A stretch of DNA of 8,346 bases from an uncultured Lachnospiraceae bacterium (GCA_902784025.1 CACZTF010000016.1:1-8346); one strand, 5' to 3'. Positions 1 through 6,149 are shown, counted from the first letter of the stretch. Made by a program: numbers and translations. The notes: generated by a model not told the origin, from the sequence alone.

Positions 1-55
1 CGAGAGCTGCTGTGTAAACTATAAGCTTCTCCGTATCCTTATCATTTAAACGCAT
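1..55 (-). CDS. ureA: Urease subunit gamma, N-terminal fragment (probable)
   Basis: Only the first 18 codons are inside the window, reading MRLNDKDTEKLIVYTAAL. This fits the start of the urease gamma subunit family, which typically begins M-x-L-x-x-x-E/D-x-E-K-L followed by a short helix ending in A-A. Urease gamma is the small structural subunit of the nickel enzyme that hydrolyses urea to ammonia and carbon dioxide in the cytoplasm. The start is well fixed: an AAAGGAGGAG ribosome binding site sits five bases upstream of the ATG. If right, ureB, ureC and the accessory genes should follow to the left of the window. The call rests on a very short stretch, so another protein with a similar N-terminus cannot be excluded. 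Confidence 0.55.
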   Translation of the reverse strand, partial: MRLNDKDTEKLIVYTAAL

Positions 56-60
56 CTCTT

Positions 61-70
61 CTCCTCCTTT
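61..70 (-). promoter_or_regulatory. Ribosome binding site of the ureA-like gene
   Basis: On the minus strand this reads AAAGGAGGAG, an almost perfect anti-16S match, five bases before the ATG at 55. It decides the start of the partial gene and suggests strong translation. Confidence 0.85.
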
Positions 71-90
71 TCTGGTGTAAAAAGTTTTAT

Positions 91-110
91 GAGCACGCTT
101 ATGCGAGCCC
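91..110 (-). promoter_or_regulatory. Hairpin in the leader of the ureA-like gene
   Basis: The minus-strand transcript can fold GGGCUCGC / GCGUGCUC around an AUAA tetraloop: eight stacked positions with one U-U mismatch and one G-U pair. It is the only GC-rich element in the AT-rich leader. It lies between the candidate promoter and the ribosome binding site, so it could affect RNA stability or be a regulatory site. Its lower arm (105-108) could instead pair with 117-120. No known riboswitch class was recognised. Confidence 0.35.
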
Positions 111-127
111 TTTTTAGCTCCGAGATA

Positions 128-156
128 ATACTATCACTTAAGCTATTAAAAGTCAA
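128..156 (-). promoter_or_regulatory. Candidate promoter for the ureA-like gene
   Basis: On the minus strand TTGACT (151-156) is followed after 17 bases by TAGTAT (128-133), a fair sigma-A type pair. A second -35-like TTGACA lies at 166-171, with a poorer -10 (TAATAG, 143-148) at 17 bases. Either would give a leader of roughly 65-85 bases before the ATG. This is a pattern match only. Confidence 0.4.
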
Positions 157-336
157 TAAAAAACATGTCAAAAAATCCGCTTTTTTTCTATATTTCAGCA
201 TTGTTAGCACACGCTTACTATCGAATGTATTTTCGATATTTTTTTATAAATAATACACTGTTTTTTCTTTCTAAAATTACGTTATCTATCATCGATTGTT
301 TATAAAATTAATGCTGCTTTTTTATATAAAAATATC

Positions 337-361
337 AAAAAAAATCCCCTGTCAGGGGATT
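337..361 (-). terminator. Rho-independent terminator of the tsaB-rimI operon
   Basis: On the minus strand an 8-bp perfect stem, AATCCCCT / AGGGGATT with a 3-base loop (stem bases 343-350 and 354-361), runs into a tract of eight T residues. It lies about 170 bases beyond the tsaB-rimI stop codon in the right orientation. The plus strand also has T-rich sequence after the stem, so weak bidirectional activity is possible. Confidence 0.88.
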
Positions 362-530
362 GGTTTTTGTCACTTTTTTACAATGAAAACAACACTTTTT
401 CTCCGGAAATCAGGGACTTATAATTATTGTTTTTTTGTTTTTCTTCCTTATATATATGTAATATTATTTAACATAACGGGTTAAATATAACGTTTTTATT
501 ACACAAATATTTAAAAACTATCTCATGTTA

Positions 531-1682
531 TCAACCTGTAAACCTCATAACCACCGCATCTTCATCCGGTTCCCTGTAAAAATCCTTACGTTCTCCGACT
601 CTCTCAAATCCGCATTTTTCATACACGGCTATTGCTGCATGATTACTTTTACGGACCTCTAAAAAGTATTTTTTTACCCCCAGATCTTTTCCCTTTTCCA
701 GCAAATGCTTAACGATATCCTGTCCCAGTCCCGCATTCCTGGATTCCGGCTCAACTGCAACTCCTGTTATTTCAGCCTCGTCTGCTGCGATCCACATACC
801 TGCATATCCCTTTATCTTTCCGCCGGCTTCACAGACAACATAATATGTCTCCTCTCTTTCTATAGCTGACCTGAACGCTTCTTTTGACCAGGGAGGTTTT
901 ATAGACAAACTCTCTATGGATGCCACAGCCTCTATATCTTCATGCTCCATCCGTCTGAACCTCATTCTCTCCGCCTGGGAAACCGCCATGTAATCCGGCT
1001 CCAGTTCATCGGCTGTGATGATATCATCATTTTGTATCTTTTTTTCTGCTATAACCGCTACCGCTGAAGCACAAGGATGATTTTTATGCTTTGACGCAAA
1101 GCTGTACCTGATATCTGTATCTGCAAGTTTTTCTTTTATCACATCTGTCCCGTCCCCGATAAAAATGATCCCTCTGTCAATAGAAGCCAGTCTTTTGAGA
1201 TATTCATCTGTCTCAACCGCCTGATCTGCTATAGCAGTTTCTGCTCTGTAGTCCCCCTCATCATCTATCCAGAACCAATAAAGTCCTGTATATATCCTGT
1301 TATTTCTTGCATCCATAACGGGACAGATATACACCCCTTCTGCTTCACATAAGTTATTAGCGAGAACCTCCAGAGTAGAAACTGATATACATGGTTTTCC
1401 CATAAGTTCATTGTCTTCAGGTACTCCTCCGAGAGCGAGCCCCTTCGCCGTGGATATTCCTATCCTCAGACCTGTATATGATCCCGGTCCCGAAGAAACT
1501 GCCACATAATCTACATCCTTCATGGTCAGACCACAGCGCGACAATACTTCTTCCGCCATAGGCAGAAGTGTCTGAGAATGTGTTTTATTATTATCGATCA
1601 TATACTCCGCGATAAGCGCACCATCTTTTAATACTGCAACCGAAGCGGGGGATCCAGAGCTTTCTAAAGCTAAGATTATCAT
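531..1682 (-). CDS. tsaB-rimI: Fused TsaB (t6A tRNA modification) and RimI (S18 N-acetyltransferase)
   Basis: This 383-residue protein joins two enzymes normally encoded separately. Residues 1 to about 235 are TsaB, the non-catalytic partner of TsaD in making N6-threonylcarbamoyladenosine at tRNA position 37. The fold's signatures are MIILALESS at the N-terminus, HSQTLLP at 35-41 and SSGPGSYTGLRIG at 63-75. Residues from about 239 to the end are a GNAT acetyltransferase of the RimI type. Visible there are PPWS at 263-266, an acetyl-CoA loop R-N-A-G-L-G at 315-320, and the N347/Y354-C-GFE stretch near the C-terminus; the family acetylates the N-terminal alanine of ribosomal protein S18. AGGAGGG five bases upstream supports the ATG. 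It is last in the ecf-truA cluster, 123 bases after truA; tsaE and tsaD are not in the window. Such fusions are known in Firmicutes, so this is probably native and not an assembly error. Confidence 0.95.
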   Translation of the reverse strand: MIILALESSGSPASVAVLKDGALIAEYMIDNNKTHSQTLLPMAEEVLSRCGLTMKDVDYVAVSSGPGSYTGLRIGISTAKGLALGGVPEDNELMGKPCISVSTLEVLANNLCEAEGVYICPVMDARNNRIYTGLYWFWIDDEGDYRAETAIADQAVETDEYLKRLASIDRGIIFIGDGTDVIKEKLADTDIRYSFASKHKNHPCASAVAVIAEKKIQNDDIITADELEPDYMAVSQAERMRFRRMEHEDIEAVASIESLSIKPPWSKEAFRSAIEREETYYVVCEAGGKIKGYAGMWIAADEAEITGVAVEPESRNAGLGQDIVKHLLEKGKDLGVKKYFLEVRKSNHAAIAVYEKCGFERVGERKDFYREPDEDAVVMRFTG

Positions 1683-1687
1683 ATATA

Positions 1688-1731
1688 CCCTCCTGTTTGT
1701 GAACTGAAAATATAAAACAAAAGATCACAAA
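1688..1731 (-). promoter_or_regulatory. Leader inverted repeat and ribosome binding site of tsaB-rimI
   Basis: On the minus strand TTTGTGA (1725-1731) and TCACAAA (1696-1702) form perfect 7-bp arms separated by 22 bases. The second arm lies one base before the ribosome binding site AGGAGGG (1688-1694). Folding would place the hairpin against the Shine-Dalgarno sequence, so it might tune translation. No strong separate promoter was seen in the 123-base truA-tsaB gap, although AT-rich -10-like hexamers such as TAGAAT exist there. Confidence 0.35.
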
Positions 1732-1805
1732 TTCATTCTACTATATATTTATCATGGTTTTCATCCTTTCTTTTCATACATTTTCCGGCTTTTGTTCCCC
1801 TGTTG

Positions 1806-2561
1806 TCAATATTCTTCAATCTCGGGAAAAAAGATATCCACAAGACAAAGCCCTTGAGGAGGAGCTGTAAGACCGGCTAATGTTCTGTTTTTTGTTTCAA
1901 GAGCACAGGCGACATCTTCCGGCGTCATTTTGCCTAGACCACCTGCATTTGCAAGGGTTCCGGCTATTATTCTAACCATATTGTAAAGAAAACCATTCCC
2001 CCTTACTAATATCTTAATTTCATCATTTTCTCTGGAGACCCCAATAGAGTAGATTGTCCTCACAGTGCTTCCCGCCTGGGTTTTAGAGCTGCAAAACCCT
2101 CTGAAATCATGTGGTCCTATCAGGACCGACGCTGCAGCTTTCATTTTGGCCGTATCAAGCTTTTGTCTGACATGCCAAGTATAATTTCTTTTCCCCGGAA
2201 CAGGAAACTCAGTATTTAATATTGTGTATTCATATGTTTTTTCGGTGTCTGTCTTTCTGGGATGAAAATCCAAAGGCACTTCAAAAGATTCGTTGCAGCT
2301 GATATCTTCAGGAAGTAAGGTGTTCAGTGCATAGGAAAAACGCTCCGCAGGTATGGACGATGACGTATCAAAAACCGCAGCATTTGCCAGGGCGTGAACC
2401 CCCGCATCTGTTCTGCTGGCCCCGATAACTGTTATTTCCTCTCCCGTAAGTTCAGATAGTTTTTCATTTAAGACACCCTCTATCGTAACTGCTCCCTGTT
2501 GAACCTGCCAGCCGTGATAAGCAGTGCCGTCATAAGCTACCCTGATCAATACTCTTTTCAT
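1806..2561 (-). CDS. truA: tRNA pseudouridine(38-40) synthase TruA
   Basis: The enzyme converts uridines 38, 39 and 40 in the tRNA anticodon stem-loop to pseudouridine. The 251-residue product starts MKRVLIRVAYDGTAYHGWQ, a typical TruA opening. It carries the catalytic motif ASRTDAGVHA at 48-57 with the nucleophilic aspartate at D52. The conserved FRGFCSS stretch and the RGNGFLYNMVRIIAGTL segment follow in the C-terminal half. Length is normal for the family. The frame is open further upstream to 2708, but that extension overlaps the end of ecfT and is not TruA-like. The chosen ATG has GGGAG nine bases upstream and lies 17 bases after the ecfT stop, indicating co-transcription. The ecfT-truA adjacency is common in Firmicutes. 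Confidence 0.96.
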   Translation of the reverse strand: MKRVLIRVAYDGTAYHGWQVQQGAVTIEGVLNEKLSELTGEEITVIGASRTDAGVHALANAAVFDTSSSIPAERFSYALNTLLPEDISCNESFEVPLDFHPRKTDTEKTYEYTILNTEFPVPGKRNYTWHVRQKLDTAKMKAAASVLIGPHDFRGFCSSKTQAGSTVRTIYSIGVSRENDEIKILVRGNGFLYNMVRIIAGTLANAGGLGKMTPEDVACALETKNRTLAGLTAPPQGLCLVDIFFPEIEEY

Positions 2562-2570
2562 TTGTTTTTT

Positions 2571-2575
2571 CTCCC
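2571..2575 (-). promoter_or_regulatory. Ribosome binding site that fixes the truA start
   Basis: GGGAG on the minus strand, nine bases before the ATG at 2561, overlaps nothing but the short ecfT-truA gap. It supports the 251-residue TruA over the upstream-extended frame. Confidence 0.7.
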
Positions 2576-2578
2576 AAA

Positions 2579-3382
2579 TCAAACCCCGAAAACAGCCATA
2601 ACTATCATAAGACCAAGATATCCCAAAACAATGGCATATGCGATATAATCTCTTCTTGCATATATCAGGGGTTTCATCCTTGTACGTCCCTCTGAACCGT
2701 GATAGCATCTGGCTTCCATCGCCATGGCAAGATCACCGGCCCTCCTGAATGCAGACACAAACAGCGGAACAAGAAGGGGTATCATAGCCTTAGCTCTTTT
2801 AAAAATGTTACCGCTTTCAAAATCAGCTCCCCTTGCCATCTGCGCTTTCTTTATCTTGTCTGTTTCTTCAACAAGGATTGGTATAAATCGCAGAGCTATG
2901 GACATCATCATCGCTATCTCATGTACAGGAACCTTAAAAACCTTAAGAAAACGAAGCCCCATTTCCATACCATCCGTGAGTTTTGTGGGAGTTGTAGTCA
3001 GTGTCAGTATAGAAGCACCAGTTATAAGCAGCAACAATCTGACGATCATAAACACTGCCATATAAATACCTTCGGATGTAATATTGATGATCCAAAAACC
3101 GACTAATACATTACCCGGAGTAAGTATCAGATTAAAGACCGAGCTGATAATGATCAGCGGTATTATAGGCTTGATCCCTCTTAAAACATATGAAACGGGA
3201 ACTTTAGACAAAATGATCATACTTACCAAAAAAACAGCCGCGGGAATAAACATAAAAAAGCTCTTGCCCAGAAAAAGCGTTATTATGTAAATGAGGGTTC
3301 CAGCCAGCTTTACACGGGGATCCAGCATATGAATGACCGAATCTGTTTTATAATATTGTCCAAGGGTAATATCCTTAAACAT
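2579..3382 (-). CDS. ecfT: ECF transporter transmembrane component EcfT
   Basis: EcfT is the membrane scaffold that couples the two EcfA ATPases to a substrate-binding S component in energy-coupling-factor importers for vitamins and metals. The 267-residue protein has hydrophobic segments at about 27-39, 43-58, 70-86, 106-126 and 248-265. A long amphipathic cytoplasmic region carries the two coupling motifs of the family: A-R-G at 183-185 and A-R-C at 224-226, the latter followed by a basic, glycine-containing stretch. The second motif has Cys where the consensus is Gly, a variant I believe occurs in Firmicutes EcfT. AAAAGGAG five bases upstream of the ATG sets the start. It follows ecfA2 after 54 bases. 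No S component gene lies nearby, which fits a group II module shared by several S components. Confidence 0.95.
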   Translation of the reverse strand: MFKDITLGQYYKTDSVIHMLDPRVKLAGTLIYIITLFLGKSFFMFIPAAVFLVSMIILSKVPVSYVLRGIKPIIPLIIISSVFNLILTPGNVLVGFWIINITSEGIYMAVFMIVRLLLLITGASILTLTTTPTKLTDGMEMGLRFLKVFKVPVHEIAMMMSIALRFIPILVEETDKIKKAQMARGADFESGNIFKRAKAMIPLLVPLFVSAFRRAGDLAMAMEARCYHGSEGRTRMKPLIYARRDYIAYAIVLGYLGLMIVMAVFGV

Positions 3383-3436
3383 TCTTTCTCCTTTTGGTTT
3401 CTTTTAAGTATTCATCCCTGCAGTATCATTACGGAC

Positions 3437-4291
3437 TCAAAAGTGAGGTCTGATCTGCCCCATTATACTGTCCACAGCTTCTTTAACCGTGATCGCATCC
3501 GTATCCACGTTAAATCCCGCATTTTTTAAGGTATGCATAACATAAGTTATCTGGGGAGCTGATAATCCCATCTTTTCCAATTCTTCCACATGAGAAAAAA
3601 CGCGCACAGGAACATCGTCAAAAGCTATACAGCCTTTGTCTATCACTATTATCCTGTCTACATATTCCGCTATGTCGTCCATACTGTGAGAAACTAATAT
3701 CACGGTACTTCCGGTTTCGCGCTGTATACCTGCAACTCTACCCAGTATTTCATCCCGTCCTCCCGGATCAAGACCGGCAGTGGGCTCATCCAGTATAAGT
3801 ATCTCGGGCTGCATAGCAAGAACACCTGCTATTGCAACACGCCTTTTCTGACCGCCTGAAAGATCAAAAGGAGAGCTTTCATAATACTTTTCATCTATCC
3901 CTGTAAGTGTGAGAGCCTCCCTGGCTCTGCATATGGCATCTTCTTCGGAAAGCCCCCTGTTTTTCGGACCGAAGCACACATCTTTTAAAACCGTAGTTTC
4001 AAAAAGCTGATACTCCGGGTACTGAAAAACAAGACCCACATGCCCTCTCAACTCCCTTCTGTCAAAGCCGGCAGAATAAATATCCCTGCCGTTCCAGAGA
4101 ACCTGTCCCTCCGTTGCCTTCAACAAGCCATTCAGATGCTGTATCAATGTGGATTTACCCGAACCTGTGTGCCCTATGAGTCCTATAAATTCGTTTTTGC
4201 CGATAGTGATATCTACTCCGTCCAGAGCTCTTTTTGCATAGTCGGTGCCTGAATCATATTCGTAAACAAGATTTTGTGTTTTAAGTTCCAT
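3437..4291 (-). CDS. ecfA2: ECF transporter ATP-binding protein EcfA2
   Basis: This is one of the two cytoplasmic ABC ATPases that power the ECF importer, acting as a heterodimer with EcfA1. The 284-residue sequence shows the full set of ABC motifs: Walker A GHTGSGKST at 40-48, Q-loop Q90, signature LSGGQ at 144-148, Walker B ILILDEP at 164-170 with catalytic E169, and switch histidine H202. The segment from about residue 225 onward is the extra C-terminal domain typical of EcfA proteins, used for dimer contacts. The assignment to A2 rests on its position second in the cluster and on the family-typical opening MELKTQNLVYEY. It begins 14 bases after the ecfA1 stop with a modest AGAGGA ribosome binding site, so the two subunits are probably translated together. 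Confidence 0.95.
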   Translation of the reverse strand: MELKTQNLVYEYDSGTDYAKRALDGVDITIGKNEFIGLIGHTGSGKSTLIQHLNGLLKATEGQVLWNGRDIYSAGFDRRELRGHVGLVFQYPEYQLFETTVLKDVCFGPKNRGLSEEDAICRAREALTLTGIDEKYYESSPFDLSGGQKRRVAIAGVLAMQPEILILDEPTAGLDPGGRDEILGRVAGIQRETGSTVILVSHSMDDIAEYVDRIIVIDKGCIAFDDVPVRVFSHVEELEKMGLSAPQITYVMHTLKNAGFNVDTDAITVKEAVDSIMGQIRPHF

Positions 4292-4305
4292 AGTCGTCCT
4301 CTTTC

Positions 4306-5169
4306 CTACACCGGCGTATTCTGATAGTGTTTTAATGCCTCTGCCAGTTCATCGGACGTTAGGATCCCATCCGGCAGAATGACACCTCTTTTTTTTAGTT
4401 CATGAGCAAGTTTTGTTACCTTGGGAACATCCAGTTTCAGATCCCTCAGTTCTTCAACTTTTGAAAAAACCTCTCTGGGCGTGCCATTCATAACGATCTT
4501 TCCTTTATCCATGACAAATATCCTGTCAGCCCCCGTAACCTCTTCCATATTGTGGGTGATGAAAATAATGGTTACGCCCTGTTCTTTGTTCATTTTATGT
4601 AAAACTTCAAGTACATCGATACGCCCTTTCGGATCCAGCATGGCTGTAGGCTCATCCAACACTATACACTTTGGCTCCATAGCAAGTATCCCTGCTATCG
4701 CTATTCTTTGTTTCTGTCCCCCTGACAGTCTCGACGGATTACTTTCACGATATGCATACATTCCTACGCTGCTTAACGCACGCTCCACTCTCTCCCATAT
4801 CTCTTCAGTAGGTACTCCCATATTTTCCGGACCGAATCCTACTTCCTCTTCCACCACCGAGGCTACCATCTGATTGTCAGGATTTTGAAATACCATACCT
4901 GCCGTTTTTCTTATATCCAGGGTATATTTATCTTCTTTAGTGTCCATGCCATCTATAAAAACCGTTCCTTCATCCGGCACAAGAAGCGCATTCAGTTGTT
5001 TTGCAAATGTGGATTTCCCCGAACCGTTATGACCGAGCACAGCTATAAACTCACCCTCTGACGCATCAAGACTGACCCCGGCCAGTGCAGATACAGGCTT
5101 TGTCTCTTCTGTCTCATCATCTTTTCTTTTATATGAATATATCACATTTTCAGCTTTAACTATAGACAT
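4306..5169 (-). CDS. ecfA1: ECF transporter ATP-binding protein EcfA1
   Basis: This is the second ATPase of the ECF energizing module and the first gene of the cluster. The 287-residue protein has Walker A GHNGSGKST at 46-54, Q-loop Q95, signature LSGGQ at 148-152, Walker B CIVLDEP at 168-174 with catalytic E173, switch histidine H206, and a C-terminal EcfA extension from about 230. A charged insertion at about 15-24 (KDDETEETK) lies in the A-loop region; such variable loops are common here. The ATG at 5169 has AAGGGG eight bases upstream. An in-frame TTG at 5214 would add 15 residues not typical of the family and lacks a good ribosome binding site, so it was not used. In many Firmicutes this cluster follows the ribosomal protein genes rpoA-rplQ; here a TetR-family gene lies upstream instead. 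Confidence 0.95.
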   Translation of the reverse strand: MSIVKAENVIYSYKRKDDETEETKPVSALAGVSLDASEGEFIAVLGHNGSGKSTFAKQLNALLVPDEGTVFIDGMDTKEDKYTLDIRKTAGMVFQNPDNQMVASVVEEEVGFGPENMGVPTEEIWERVERALSSVGMYAYRESNPSRLSGGQKQRIAIAGILAMEPKCIVLDEPTAMLDPKGRIDVLEVLHKMNKEQGVTIIFITHNMEEVTGADRIFVMDKGKIVMNGTPREVFSKVEELRDLKLDVPKVTKLAHELKKRGVILPDGILTSDELAEALKHYQNTPV

Positions 5170-5177
5170 CTTAAGGA

Positions 5178-5183
5178 CCCCTT
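5178..5183 (-). promoter_or_regulatory. Ribosome binding site that fixes the ecfA1 start
   Basis: AAGGGG on the minus strand, eight bases before the ATG at 5169, supports this start over the in-frame TTG at 5214. Confidence 0.65.
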
Positions 5184-5235
5184 TTCTGATATTATCCGGT
5201 CGGCCACGATACAAAAACGTTATAGAGCATCACAG

Positions 5236-5257
5236 ACTATAAATACGGCACTATAAA
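5236..5257. repeat. Direct repeat pair ACTATAAA upstream of ecfA1
   Basis: Two exact copies of ACTATAAA (5236-5243 and 5250-5257) are spaced 14 bases start to start, about one and a third helical turns. They lie between the candidate ecf promoter and ecfA1. They could be a binding site or chance repetition in AT-rich DNA. Confidence 0.4.
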
Positions 5258-5268
5258 ACAGTATTTCC

Positions 5269-5297
5269 ATTCTACACGAAATATTCCATGACGTAAA
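5269..5297 (-). promoter_or_regulatory. Candidate promoter of the ecfA1-ecfA2-ecfT-truA operon
   Basis: On the minus strand TTTACG (5292-5297) and TAGAAT (5269-5274) are separated by exactly 17 bases. The -10 is a 5-of-6 match and the -35 is 4 of 6. It lies just after the TetR gene's terminator and about 100 bases ahead of ecfA1. Transcription from it would give a leader of roughly 90 bases that contains the two ACTATAAA repeats at 5236-5257. Confidence 0.5.
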
Positions 5298-5320
5298 CAA
5301 AAAAGCTCTTTATTAAACAC

Positions 5321-5343
5321 AAAAAAATGCTCCTGTCGGAGCA
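5321..5343 (-). terminator. Rho-independent terminator of the TetR-family gene
   Basis: On the minus strand TGCTCC / GGAGCA (5338-5343 and 5328-5333) forms a 6-bp stem with a 4-base loop, followed directly by seven T residues. It is 42 bases after the regulator's stop codon. It separates this gene from the ecf cluster, arguing that the ecf genes are not simply read through from it. Confidence 0.85.
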
Positions 5344-5385
5344 ATTTTTACCGTTTATATTCCGTATTGTTTTTTCCTGCATAAT

Positions 5386-5958
5386 TTATTTTACGCCTTT
5401 AACACCTTTTATCCCTTTTTCAAAAAGACCGTCCCTGAATTTTCCAAGCTTATTCCATCTTTTCAGCGACTTGCAGCTTATCTCTGATGCGGCGGAAATA
5501 ATACCGGCTGTCTGAAAATAAAACAAAACCTCTGATTCTGTCTTTGATAAACCGTATTCTTTCATTACATTTTTAGTGTACTCATCTTTGTAATTTTCAA
5601 TAAGGTATTTCATCAGCATATCAGAAGCCGTTTTATCACTGAATAATCCTATATATTTTCCGGACTGAACCGTTTTGGTATTGCATGTCTCCAGGGAAAC
5701 ATTGTCACCCAGTATGACCTTTATTATCCCGCAATGGGCACTTACCGCATCCATGACCACTTCCTTAAGTACATCGGACAGATTTGCAAAATGAAGATAA
5801 AAGGCACTTCTGCTGATCTGTGCCTTGTCGCATAGTCCGACTATACCGATATCCTCAAAAGGAACGTTTTTTATCTCTTCCAAAAGTGTATCTTTAATAG
5901 ATGATTTTGTGAACTCCACTCTTTTGTCGACTTTTATACTACTATTGTCTTTCTTCAT
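5386..5958 (-). CDS. TetR/AcrR-family transcriptional regulator
   Basis: The 190-residue protein has a clear TetR-type N-terminal DNA-binding domain. Its helix-turn-helix spans about 36-58, with the recognition-helix signature ISRSAFYLHFANLSDVL at 48-64. The start region DKRVEFTKSSIKDTLL resembles the DhaS-like branch of TetR proteins. The C-terminal part (about 65-190) is the ligand-binding and dimerisation region, too variable to give a ligand. It ends in a lysine/glycine repeat KGIKGVKGVK. The ATG has only a modest GAGG five bases upstream. It is transcribed away from the MocR-type regulator and ends at its own terminator before the ecf cluster. Likely targets are its own promoter or the divergent gene, since the shared region holds a plausible operator at 6061-6082. 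The ligand and regulon are unknown. Confidence 0.9.
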   Translation of the reverse strand: MKKDNSSIKVDKRVEFTKSSIKDTLLEEIKNVPFEDIGIVGLCDKAQISRSAFYLHFANLSDVLKEVVMDAVSAHCGIIKVILGDNVSLETCNTKTVQSGKYIGLFSDKTASDMLMKYLIENYKDEYTKNVMKEYGLSKTESEVLFYFQTAGIISAASEISCKSLKRWNKLGKFRDGLFEKGIKGVKGVK

Positions 5959-6060
5959 AAAAACCTCATCATTTCATTCCGTAAAAAATGTAAAAACTAT
6001 CTTGGAGACCGATTAAAACACAGAACAGTAAGAGTATATGTAAGCTTAATGTTAATATTA

Positions 6061-6082
6061 TTGTTTTCAGAAAATAAAACAA
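6061..6082. promoter_or_regulatory. Inverted repeat, possible TetR-type operator
   Basis: TTGTTTT (6061-6067) and AAAACAA (6076-6082) are perfect 7-bp arms around an 8-base spacer, giving a 22-bp dyad of the size typical for TetR-family operators. It lies in the region between the divergent regulators, about 100 bases upstream of the TetR start. Two 8-bp palindromes lie beside it (TAAGCTTA at 6041-6048 and TAATATTA at 6053-6060). AT-rich composition raises the chance of accidental symmetry. Confidence 0.4.
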
Positions 6083-6120
6083 CCCCCTGCATGGGATAAA
6101 CATTTTTATAAAAAATTAAG

Positions 6121-6149
6121 TTGCAATTGCGCCGTTATTATTGTATGAT
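6121..6149 (+). promoter_or_regulatory. Candidate promoter of the mocR-comFC operon, with overlapping palindrome
   Basis: TTGCAA (6121-6126) and TATGAT (6144-6149) are 17 bases apart, a good sigma-A pattern. The start site would be near 6156, about 50 bases before the ATG. The 8-bp palindrome GCAATTGC (6123-6130) overlaps the -35 box. That would suit a repressor site, including autoregulation by the MocR-type protein, but this is inferred from position only. Confidence 0.6.

Larger units (their letters stand above)
56..530. other. Long AT-rich intergenic region between ureA-like gene and tsaB-rimI
   Basis: These 475 bases contain no convincing gene. The ureA-side part holds the ribosome binding site, leader hairpin and candidate promoters listed separately. 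A further inverted repeat has TATCGAA at 219-225 and TTCGATA at 232-238, with a 6-base spacer. The terminator of the leftward operon lies at 337-361. The remaining stretches (about 240-335 and 362-530) are A/T runs without recognisable structure. An open frame at 296-484 on the plus strand has no visible ribosome binding site, overlaps the terminator, and translates to low-complexity hydrophobic sequence, so it is not treated as a gene. Confidence 0.7.

Noticed and set aside
219..245. Stem TATCGAA / TTCGATA followed by T residues as a plus-strand terminator
   Set aside because: The stem has only two GC pairs and no plus-strand gene lies upstream, so it is better treated as a possible dyad than a terminator.
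296..484. Open frame of 62 codons on the plus strand
   Set aside because: It has no ribosome binding site, crosses the terminator at 337-361, and translates to low-complexity hydrophobic sequence from AT-rich DNA.
1741..1790. Tiny open frame (ATG AAA ACC ATG ATA AAT ATA TAG) in the truA-tsaB gap as a leader peptide
   Set aside because: It is only seven codons, lacks any regulatory codon run, and is expected by chance in AT-rich DNA.
2562..2708. N-terminal extension of TruA
   Set aside because: The extra 49 codons overlap the ecfT coding sequence, do not resemble TruA, and a good ribosome binding site supports the ATG at 2561.
2699..4873. Several plus-strand open frames opposite the ecf genes
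   Set aside because: They are shadows of ecfT, ecfA2 and ecfA1, whose translations carry full family motifs on the minus strand.
5170..5214. TTG start adding 15 residues to EcfA1
   Set aside because: There is no good ribosome binding site, the extension is not family-like, and the ATG at 5169 has AAGGGG at suitable spacing.
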